From NCBI GenBank assembly GCA_934255105.1, contig CAKQNH010000014.1, positions 1-18,114 of the forward strand: DNA of 18,114 nt, given 5' to 3'. The translations under genes and the position numbers were made by a program. The DNA is from an uncultured Pirellulaceae bacterium. GTDB taxonomy: Bacteria; Planctomycetota; Planctomycetia; Pirellulales; Pirellulaceae. Shown here one piece after another: positions 8,553 to 14,773 of this stretch. The stretch's first letter is position 1; each line of letters begins with the position of its first letter. The notes under the pieces are model-generated. The model did no database searches, was not told where the DNA came from, and saw only the letters and a program-made list of their open reading frames with translations.

Positions 8553-8569
8553 CAGCCGTAAAATGGCTG
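8553..8569. repeat. Short hairpin CAGCC/GGCTG before serC
   Basis: A 5-bp stem with a 7-nt loop (GTAAAAT), 72 bp before the serC start. It sits in a GC-rich stretch next to the poly-C tract and may be a degenerate interspersed palindrome or leader hairpin. Confidence 0.35.
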
Positions 8570-8595
8570 GCTTATCGAGCGGGACCGCCGCTACG

Positions 8596-8605
8596 CCCCC
8601 CCCCC
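8596..8605 (+). repeat. Homopolymer tract of ten C residues upstream of serC
   Basis: Ten consecutive C residues end 35 bp before the serC ATG, in the probable promoter or 5' leader. Such tracts change length by slipped-strand mispairing and can alter promoter spacing or leader structure. They are also common places for sequencing errors. It is the longest mononucleotide run noticed in the window. Confidence 0.8.
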
Positions 8606-8640
8606 TTCTAGGCTCACGATTCTTCTAGGAACTCAGACCC

Positions 8641-9756
8641 ATGGCAACTCAGGTGGCCCAGCAACAAGAACGCATTATTAACTTTTCGGCTGGCCCAGCA
8701 GTTTTGCCTGTGCCTGTGCTGGAGCAAGTTCGCGATGAAATGCTGTGTTTGCCAGGGGCGGGCACCTCAATTCTGGAGCTCTCGCACCGCTCGAGCAATT
8801 TCATCGAGATTCAAAATCAAGCCGAGCAGCGTTTGCGTCGACTGCTGGGAGTGGGTGACGATCAGGCAGTCCTGTTCCTCCAGGGAGGGGCCAGGCTGCA
8901 GTTCTCGATGATTCCCATCAATCTCCTGCGAGGTCAGAGCCAAGCGGCGCAGTACGTCCTGACCGGCTCGTGGGGCAAGTACGCCTTGGGAGAAGCCGAG
9001 AAGGAGGGGCCGGTGGAGGTCGTGTTCGACGCCAAGTCCTCCAACTACGACCGTCTGCCGACAGCCCAGGAGTTGGCGATCAACCCCAAGGCGGCCTATG
9101 TCCACATCACCAGCAACGAAACGATCCAAGGAGTGCAGTTCCCTGCCGACTTGGACACAGGCGCGTCGCCGCTCGTATGCGATTCGTCGAGCGATTTTCT
9201 GTACCGACCGTACGACATGAGTCGCTACGGGTTGATGTACGCTTGCGCTCAGAAGAATGCAGGCCCGGCGGGCGTGACAGTCGTCATCATCAACAAGGAT
9301 TTGCTGGATCGCGCCGATGCGAATCTCCCCGGCTATCTGCGCTACAAGAACCATGCCGAGGCGGATTCGATGTGGAATACGCCTCCCACGTTTGCGATCT
9401 ATGTGCTGGGATTAGTCGCACAGTGGTTGGAAGAGTCCGTCGGTGGCTTGGAGAAAATGCATAAACTCAATCAGCGCAAAGCCAAATTGCTGTACGATGT
9501 GCTGGACAAATTCCCCGAGTTCTACATTGGTCACGCGCGCCGATCCGATCGCTCGCTGATGAATGTCACTTTCCGCTTTGCCAGCGAAGCGGCCGAGAAG
9601 CAGTTTCTGCAAGGTGCGGCCGAGCAGAGCATGTCCAACCTCAAGGGCCACCGCAGCGTGGGTGGTATTCGCGCCAGCATCTACAACGCTATGCCACTTG
9701 AGAGCGTGCAGACGCTGGCCAGCTACATGACCGAATTTGCACAGAAGCAAGCATAG
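8641..9756 (+). CDS. serC: Phosphoserine aminotransferase
   Basis: 371 residues, a normal length for SerC, a class V PLP-dependent aminotransferase. It converts 3-phosphohydroxypyruvate and glutamate to O-phosphoserine and 2-oxoglutarate, the second step of serine synthesis, in the cytoplasm. Family landmarks are present: the NFSAGPAVLP opening (14-23), ELSHRSSNF (46-54), LFLQGGARLQF (78-88), TGSWGKYA (108-115), HITSNETIQG (155-164), the cofactor aspartate in VCDSSSDFL (179-187), and YACAQKNAGPAG (200-211) with the PLP-binding lysine at 205. The C-terminus GHRSVGGIRASIYNAMP is also typical. The start follows AGGA (8627-8630) with a 10-nt spacer. It is the first gene of a likely serC-serA-ruvB transcript, with serA 64 bp downstream. 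The upstream poly-C tract could affect expression. Confidence 0.97.
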   Translation: MATQVAQQQERIINFSAGPAVLPVPVLEQVRDEMLCLPGAGTSILELSHRSSNFIEIQNQAEQRLRRLLGVGDDQAVLFLQGGARLQFSMIPINLLRGQSQAAQYVLTGSWGKYALGEAEKEGPVEVVFDAKSSNYDRLPTAQELAINPKAAYVHITSNETIQGVQFPADLDTGASPLVCDSSSDFLYRPYDMSRYGLMYACAQKNAGPAGVTVVIINKDLLDRADANLPGYLRYKNHAEADSMWNTPPTFAIYVLGLVAQWLEESVGGLEKMHKLNQRKAKLLYDVLDKFPEFYIGHARRSDRSLMNVTFRFASEAAEKQFLQGAAEQSMSNLKGHRSVGGIRASIYNAMPLESVQTLASYMTEFAQKQA

Positions 9757-9820
9757 GCTGGGCACTCCGTTTCCACCCCACAACTTATTTGTTCTACACT
9801 TTTTGAAAGTTCATTGATTC

Positions 9821-11452
9821 ATGGCCAAGTTTCGTATCGGCGTACTCGACTCAATCGCCGCGGAAGGCATCGATCTACTCAAGGCCGACAATCGCTTCGA
9901 ATTTGAGGAACGCATAGGTCTCAAAGGTGCCGATCTGCGCAAGGCTTTGGCTGAGTTCGATGGGGTCATTATCCGCAGCGGAGTAAAGATTACCGCCGAG
10001 TCGCTCGAGGGAAACAAGCGACTCAAAGCCATCGTCCGAGCAGGAGTCGGCACCGACAATATCGACAAAGAAGCGGCCACTCGGCTGGGTATCGTGGTGA
10101 TGAACACGCCGGCGGGGAACACGCTGTCGACGGCCGAACACGCCTTTGCACTGATGCTCGGTTTGTCGCGCAGCATCGCGCCCGCTTACCAGTCGCTGTG
10201 CGACGGCAGGTGGGATCGCAAGAACTACATGGGGACGCAACTGGCCGATAAAACGCTCGGCGTGGTGGGCCTGGGTCGCATCGGACGCGAAGTCGCCGTG
10301 CGCGGTTTGGCCTTTGGCATGCGAATCATGGCCTACGATCCGTTCTTGACTGAAGAACAAGCCACCAAGCTGGGCGTCGAGCGGGTTGAGACGGTGGCCG
10401 AAATGTTGCCCAAAGTCGACTACTTGACCGTGCATACCCCACTGACTGCCGAGACTAAACACTTGATTGGCATGAAGGATCTGCCCAATCTCAAACCGGG
10501 CATTCGTTTGATCAACTGCGCCCGCGGCGGCATCTACGACGAAGCGGCCCTGGTGGAAGGGCTCAAATCTGGCCAGATCGGCGGAGTGGCTCTGGACGTT
10601 TTCGAAGAAGAACCTTGCACGAACAGTCCGCTGTTCGGCATGCCGGGCGTCGTCTGCACGCCGCACTTAGGCGCCAGTACCGAAGAGGCGCAGACGCAAG
10701 TGGCCGTCGAGGGGATTCACCTGCTGATCAATTTCTTCAAAACGGGAGAGATTCGCCATGCGGTCAACGTCTCCGCGCTCGACCCCAAAACGCTCGATGC
10801 AATGCGCAGCTATCTCAACGTGGCACATCGCTTAGGACTGTTGATCAGCCAGTGGCACAGTGAGCCTGTGGCGAGTTGCCAATTGACGTACCGCGGAGAA
10901 GTAGCTGATCGCGACACTAAGTTGTTGACCAGTGCGTTCTGCGCCGGGCTGCTGGAGAGGCACTTGGAGGAAGACGTCAACATTATCAACGCGGAGATGC
11001 TGCTGCGCGAGCGTGGCATCGAACTCAAAGAGAGCCGCAATCACGAAATGGGCGCGTTCAGTTCTACGATCAGCGTGAAGGTCAGTGGGGGGGGCCAGAC
11101 GGTGACCGCTGCCGGAACCGTGTTTGGCCGCACCATGCCTCGACTGGTGATGTTGAATGATTATCGTCTGGAAGCCTACATGGATGGCAAGCTGTTAGTC
11201 TTTACTCACCAGGACGTGCCGGGCATTATCGGCCGCGTGGGGACCGCCTTCGGAAAACATCAAGTCAACATTGGACAAATGTCCGTGGGACGATCGGGTG
11301 ATACCCCCGGCGGCTCGGCCATCGGCGTCCTGAACCTCGACGGGCAGCCCACCCAGGCAGCCTTGGATGACGTGCTGTCGATCGATGCTGTCGATCGAGT
11401 GCAAGTTATCGACCTGCCGCCGGCCGGACAACTGCCCGTTTGGCTGCAGTAG
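9821..11452 (+). CDS. serA: D-3-phosphoglycerate dehydrogenase, long ACT form
   Basis: 543 residues, matching the long form of SerA: catalytic and NAD domains, an intervening allosteric substrate-binding domain, and a C-terminal ACT domain. It oxidises 3-phosphoglycerate to 3-phosphohydroxypyruvate with NAD, committing carbon to serine. Visible are IVRAGVGTDNID (71-82), the Rossmann motif GVVGLGRIG (147-155), catalytic Arg in NCARGG (R235), Glu in DVFEEEP (E264) and His in CTPHLGAST (H282). Residues about 315-450 form the extra domain, and about 470-543 (VFTHQDVPGIIGRVGTAFGK...) the ACT domain that usually senses serine, so feedback inhibition is likely (inference from the family). No strong Shine-Dalgarno site precedes the ATG. 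Its place directly after serC fits one pathway operon, and ruvB follows after 33 bp. Confidence 0.97.
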   Translation: MAKFRIGVLDSIAAEGIDLLKADNRFEFEERIGLKGADLRKALAEFDGVIIRSGVKITAESLEGNKRLKAIVRAGVGTDNIDKEAATRLGIVVMNTPAGNTLSTAEHAFALMLGLSRSIAPAYQSLCDGRWDRKNYMGTQLADKTLGVVGLGRIGREVAVRGLAFGMRIMAYDPFLTEEQATKLGVERVETVAEMLPKVDYLTVHTPLTAETKHLIGMKDLPNLKPGIRLINCARGGIYDEAALVEGLKSGQIGGVALDVFEEEPCTNSPLFGMPGVVCTPHLGASTEEAQTQVAVEGIHLLINFFKTGEIRHAVNVSALDPKTLDAMRSYLNVAHRLGLLISQWHSEPVASCQLTYRGEVADRDTKLLTSAFCAGLLERHLEEDVNIINAEMLLRERGIELKESRNHEMGAFSSTISVKVSGGGQTVTAAGTVFGRTMPRLVMLNDYRLEAYMDGKLLVFTHQDVPGIIGRVGTAFGKHQVNIGQMSVGRSGDTPGGSAIGVLNLDGQPTQAALDDVLSIDAVDRVQVIDLPPAGQLPVWLQ

Positions 11453-11473
11453 AGCAGCCGACAGTCTTTTATT

Positions 11474-11477
11474 AGGA
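11474..11477 (+). promoter_or_regulatory. Shine-Dalgarno site supporting ruvB TTG start
   Basis: AGGA is followed by an 8-nt spacer and TTG at 11486. The in-frame ATG at 11504 is 26 nt away from this site and has no other site in front of it, so the TTG start is favoured. Confidence 0.5.
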
Positions 11478-11485
11478 ATTACCGC

Positions 11486-12556
11486 TTGGCTCGCGAATCG
11501 ATTATGCCTCCCTCCGAACCGCCCTCGGGAAACCAGGGCGGTTCTTTTTCAGACTCATCGGGAGATGACAATGATAACGCGTTGCGCCCCAAGCGAATCG
11601 CGGATATGGTGGGGCAGAAGGACGTCATCGCCGTGCTGCGCATCGCCATGGATGCAGCTAGTAAACGGGTCGAACCGCTAGGGCACATTTTGTTTGACGG
11701 CCCGCCGGGTCTAGGCAAGACAACCTTTGCTACTTGTATTCCGCGAGAGATGGGTGTCAGCGTACAGATGGCCAGTGGTCCAGCGCTGAAAGCTCCCAAG
11801 GACATCATCCCCTATCTGACCAATTTGGAAGATCGTTCAGTCCTGTTCGTCGATGAAATCCATCGCATGCCCAAGGCCGTGGAGGAGTATTTGTACACGG
11901 CCATGGAGGACTTCCGCATCGACATCGTGCTCGGCGAGGGTGTCAGTGCGCGAACGTTGAATTTGCAGTTGAAACCCTTTACGCTCATCGGTGCTACCAC
12001 GCGCGCTGGGATGCTCAGCGGCCCGCTGCGCGATCGCTTCCAGATTCGCGAACACTTGGGATTTTATTCGCTGGACGAGCTGACTGAGATCGTGCACCGC
12101 AATGCGCACAAGCTGAGTGTCACCATCCGTCCCGACGCGGCCGCCGAGGTCGCTCGCCGCAGTCGCGGCACTCCGCGCATCGCCAACAACCGCCTGCTGT
12201 GGATCCGCGATTTTGCCACCAGCAAATTCGATGGCAATATCGACTTGGCCATCGTCCATCAAGCCCTCGAGATGACCGGTATCGACCAGCGTGGTTTAGA
12301 CCGCCAAGACCGCCGCTACTTAGAGACTCTCATACGTGTTTTTGGTGGCGGGCCGGCGGGTATCGAAGCCATCGCGCACACCATGAACGTCTCCTCTGAC
12401 ACGCTGGTGGACGAGGTGGAGCCATTTTTATTGCGTAGCGAGTTGTTGATTCGCTCCACGCGCGGTCGGTGTGCGACGCCCAAGGCCTTCGAGCATCTGA
12501 AGATGACTCCGCCAGCGAACAAGACAGATGAACCGCCGCTGTTTCCAGAGCAGTAA
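11486..12556 (+). CDS. ruvB: Holliday junction branch-migration helicase RuvB
   Basis: A AAA+ ATPase that, with RuvA, drives branch migration of Holliday junctions during recombinational repair. Counting from the TTG start (356 residues): LRPKR...MVGQ (33-44), Walker A GPPGLGKTT (72-80), Walker B VLFVDEIH (119-126), sensor 1 GATTR (169-173), arginine finger region PLRDRF (180-185), sensor 2 RSRGTPRIANN (225-235), and a winged-helix domain (about 260-340) ending TRGRCATPKAFEHL. The TTG at 11486 is chosen because AGGA (11474-11477) lies 8 nt upstream and the resulting MARES start resembles planctomycete RuvB as recalled. The alternative ATG at 11504 lacks a ribosome site and would give 350 residues. 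GTPRIANNRLLWIRDFA differs from the common GTPRIANRLLRRVRDFA. It is unlikely to be serine-related and probably shares the serC-serA transcript. Confidence 0.96.
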   Translation: MARESIMPPSEPPSGNQGGSFSDSSGDDNDNALRPKRIADMVGQKDVIAVLRIAMDAASKRVEPLGHILFDGPPGLGKTTFATCIPREMGVSVQMASGPALKAPKDIIPYLTNLEDRSVLFVDEIHRMPKAVEEYLYTAMEDFRIDIVLGEGVSARTLNLQLKPFTLIGATTRAGMLSGPLRDRFQIREHLGFYSLDELTEIVHRNAHKLSVTIRPDAAAEVARRSRGTPRIANNRLLWIRDFATSKFDGNIDLAIVHQALEMTGIDQRGLDRQDRRYLETLIRVFGGGPAGIEAIAHTMNVSSDTLVDEVEPFLLRSELLIRSTRGRCATPKAFEHLKMTPPANKTDEPPLFPEQ

Positions 12557-12573
12557 AGTAGCTGGCCACGCTA

Positions 12574-12604
12574 CCTTGGACTGCTGCGACTTGTCGTAGC
12601 TTTT
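12574..12604 (+). terminator. Intrinsic terminator-like element after ruvB
   Basis: It begins 18 bp after the ruvB stop. A 7-bp stem, GCTGCGA and TCGTAGC (one G-T pair), encloses the 4-nt loop CTTG and is followed directly by TTTT. This is the layout of a Rho-independent terminator, though the T-run is short. An identical 31-bp copy lies in inverted orientation at 12739-12769. Confidence 0.65.
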
Positions 12605-12738
12605 CACGCAAACCGTTGCAGCCGAAAGTGTTTGACGGTAGGGCAACACTTCGATCCGCAGGCACAAACGCAGTAAGTCAACTCTACCGCCCAATCGCTG
12701 CTCACCGTCGTGATCCGTCCTGCCCACGGCCAACGCCA

Positions 12739-12769
12739 AAAAGCTACGACAAGTCGCAGCAGTCCAAGG
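12739..12769 (-). terminator. Intrinsic terminator-like element after glnS
   Basis: This is the exact reverse complement of 12574-12604 over all 31 bp. On the minus strand it begins 56 nt after the glnS stop. It forms the same GCTGCGA/TCGTAGC stem-loop and is followed by five T residues. It would end glnS transcription just as the other copy ends ruvB. Confidence 0.65.
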
Positions 12770-12825
12770 TCGTCTTTTCGCCAACCATGGGTAACTTCAG
12801 AGGGAGAACTAATCTTTCAGGCTGC

Positions 12826-14553
12826 TCAGTTAGTTTTTCCTTTGGTTTGCATCTTGGACCAACTATCGCGCAGTGGGGCAATGCGGTTGAAAACGGGCTG
12901 GCCAGGCCGAGAATCAATCGTGTCGACGCAGAAGTAACCATTGCGTTCAAACTGCATTCGCTGGCCACCCACGGCCGCCTTGAGCGAGGGCTCTACTTTG
13001 GCGGTGATGCTGTGCAGGCTGTCGGGATTGATATCATCCACAAACGACTTGCCCGCCTCGGGGTTCTCGCTCAGGAACAGGCGATCGTACAAACGCACCG
13101 TGGTGTCGATGCCTTCACCGGCGCTGACCCAGTGGATGACCCCTTTGACCTTCCGCTGCTCACCTTCTTCGCTACCGCTGCGCGTGGCCGGGTCGTAGCT
13201 GCAGTGCAGTTCGGTGACCTCGCCCGTGGCCGGGTCTTTGATCACTTGCTCACACTTGATCACGTAGCCATAACGCAATCGGACCTCGCCGCCCGGCTTG
13301 AGTCGAAAGAACTTTTTGGGGGCGTCTTCCATAAAGTCATCGCGTTCGATGACCAGCTCGCGCGCAAACGGGATCTGCCGGGTGCCTGCGGCCGGATCCT
13401 CAGGGTTGTTGATGGCTTCGAGCATCTCGACTTGACCCTCAGGATAATTCGTGAGCCCAACTTTCAATGGATTCAACACGGCCATCACGCGCGGTGCGAC
13501 GGCGTTGAGGTGATCGCGCACCGAATTCTCCAGCACGGTAACATCGATCGTGCTGTGGAATTTTGCCACTCCGATTTGTTCGCAGAAATTGCGGATGCTC
13601 TCCGGCGTATAGCCGCGGCGGCGCAGGCCACTGATAGTCGGCATGCGCGGATCGTCCCAGCCGCTGACATGTTTTTCCTGTACCAACTGCAGCAGCTTGC
13701 GTTTACTCATCACCGTATAAGTCAAATTCAGTCGTGCGAACTCGATCTGCCGCGGATGGTAGATCTCCAGGTTCTCGCAAAACCAATCGTAGAGCGGCCG
13801 ATGATCTTCGAATTCCAGCGTGCAAATCGAATGGGTAATCCCCTCGATCGAGTCGCTTTGCCCGTGCGCCCAATCGTACATGGGATAAATGCACCACTTG
13901 TCCGCAGTGCGATGATGATGAGCCCGCAACACGCGATACAGCACTGGATCGCGCAGATTGACGTTGGCCGCAGCCATATCGATCTTGGCGCGTAGCGTCT
14001 TCGAGCCATCCTCAAACTCGCCGGCCCTCATAGCCTGAAACAACTTGAGGTTCTCTTCTACGGAGCGATCGCGATAGGGACTTTCCTTGCCTGGTGTCGT
14101 CAACGTACCGCGGTACTCACGCACCTGCTCGCCGGTCAAATCGCACACGTAGGCTTTGCCTGATTCGATGAGCTGCACGGCCCAGTCGAACAATTGATCG
14201 AAGTAGTCCGAGGCATAGTGCAGTTCATCCCACTGGAACCCCAACCAGCGGACATCCTCTTGGATTGAGTCGACGTACTCCTGCTCTTCCTTGCTGGGAT
14301 TGGTATCGTCGAACCGCAAATTGCACGTTCCCGCATAACGCTTGGCCAAACCAAAGTTCAGGCAGATACTCTTGGCGTGCCCGATGTGCAGATAGCCGTT
14401 GGGTTCGGGTGGAAATCGAGATTTGAAGGCCCGACCTGCAAGTTTGGGCAGCTTTAGATCTTTCTCGATCTCTTGCTCGATGAAGTTCAGCCGCTCTTTC
14501 GCGCTATCGTCTGGAGGAGTCGGGCTGGAAGCGTTGTTGTCAGTCGAGCTCAT
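12826..14553 (-). CDS. glnS: Glutaminyl-tRNA synthetase
   Basis: 575 residues from the ATG at 14553, close to bacterial GlnRS length. It is a class I aminoacyl-tRNA synthetase that charges tRNA-Gln with glutamine directly. Motifs, counted from this start: [20 protein letters not shown] (47-66) with the HIGH signature at 56-59, [17 protein letters not shown] (77-93), the amino-acid site [16 protein letters not shown] (242-257), and VMSKRK (281-286) as the KMSKS loop. The C-terminal half is the beta-barrel anticodon-binding region ([20 protein letters not shown]...), ending [15 protein letters not shown]. The frame is open 31 codons further upstream, but that extension is unlike GlnRS and lacks a ribosome site. 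The genus therefore probably makes Gln-tRNA directly at least in part; whether GatCAB is also present cannot be seen. It is divergent from the ABC exporter and convergent with ruvB. Confidence 0.96.
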   Translation of the reverse strand: MSSTDNNASSPTPPDDSAKERLNFIEQEIEKDLKLPKLAGRAFKSRFPPEPNGYLHIGHAKSICLNFGLAKRYAGTCNLRFDDTNPSKEEQEYVDSIQEDVRWLGFQWDELHYASDYFDQLFDWAVQLIESGKAYVCDLTGEQVREYRGTLTTPGKESPYRDRSVEENLKLFQAMRAGEFEDGSKTLRAKIDMAAANVNLRDPVLYRVLRAHHHRTADKWCIYPMYDWAHGQSDSIEGITHSICTLEFEDHRPLYDWFCENLEIYHPRQIEFARLNLTYTVMSKRKLLQLVQEKHVSGWDDPRMPTISGLRRRGYTPESIRNFCEQIGVAKFHSTIDVTVLENSVRDHLNAVAPRVMAVLNPLKVGLTNYPEGQVEMLEAINNPEDPAAGTRQIPFARELVIERDDFMEDAPKKFFRLKPGGEVRLRYGYVIKCEQVIKDPATGEVTELHCSYDPATRSGSEEGEQRKVKGVIHWVSAGEGIDTTVRLYDRLFLSENPEAGKSFVDDINPDSLHSITAKVEPSLKAAVGGQRMQFERNGYFCVDTIDSRPGQPVFNRIAPLRDSWSKMQTKGKTN

Positions 14554-14686
14554 GCGATGGTTTCCGAGGCAAGTCAGATCAGTGGGGCAAACGGCCATGG
14601 ATAAAAAAAGGTGCAATAGCTTGGCACAGCCAATGCACAGCGGCAATTATCGTCGATTCGCCCAGCGATACTAGCGGGCTGTCGCG

Positions 14687-14714
14687 TTTGGTTTGCATGG
14701 CATTCGGGTATACT
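14687..14714 (+). promoter_or_regulatory. Candidate sigma70-type promoter of ABC exporter
   Basis: TTTGGT (14687-14692) and TATACT (14709-14714) are 16 bp apart, which puts a transcript start near 14721, about 50 bp before the exporter ATG. The -10 box is good and the -35 box is only fair. The same 220-bp spacer must also hold the glnS promoter on the other strand, which was not identified. Confidence 0.4.
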
Positions 14715-14773
14715 TGACTGAGTTAACTTAGCACCGATTTTTCAACGACCTCGCCACTTTACGAATATCCCCC

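Larger units (their letters stand above)
7903..8640. other. 738-bp divergent spacer, regulatory, no credible gene
   Basis: This spacer lies between the divergent giant-protein gene and serC, so it must hold both promoters. Visible elements are: TTGACA (8002-8007) facing TGTCAA (8034-8039) with an inner CTGC/GCAG dyad (8015-8027); GGCGTT/AACGCC (8487-8510, 12-nt loop); CAGCC/GGCTG (8553-8569, 7-nt loop); and a C10 run (8596-8605). A 126-codon plus-strand frame at 8103-8483 has no ribosome site, no recognisable motif and a Ser/Thr/Arg-rich composition typical of non-coding sequence, so it is not called. No -10/-35 pair with good spacing could be assigned to either gene with confidence. Confidence 0.6.
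12573..12770. repeat. 198-bp element bounded by 32-bp perfect inverted repeats
   Basis: Positions 12573-12604 and 12739-12770 are perfect reverse complements (32 bp including an outer A/T pair), separated by 134 bp. The interior has its own imperfect hairpin: AAGTGTT (12626-12632) with AACACTT (12645-12651), extendable by CG/GA pairs across a bulged A. It also has CGGTAG/CTACCG (12636-12641, 12684-12689), which is mutually exclusive with that hairpin. No target-site duplication was seen at the outer ends. It may be a small non-autonomous element (MITE-like), or two independently placed copies of a terminator repeat. The spacer contains no gene. Confidence 0.85.

Noticed and set aside
8767..9354. 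195-codon minus-strand open frame inside serC
   Set aside because: It is fully antisense to serC, which is intact with all catalytic motifs; it is a shadow frame.
12616..13995. 459-codon plus-strand open frame
   Set aside because: It lies almost wholly antisense to glnS, whose motifs are unmistakable, and it has no recognisable domain. Long antisense frames are common in GC-rich coding DNA.
14554..14646. 31-residue N-terminal extension of GlnRS
   Set aside because: It does not resemble any GlnRS N-terminus, and the ATG at 14553 gives the usual length.
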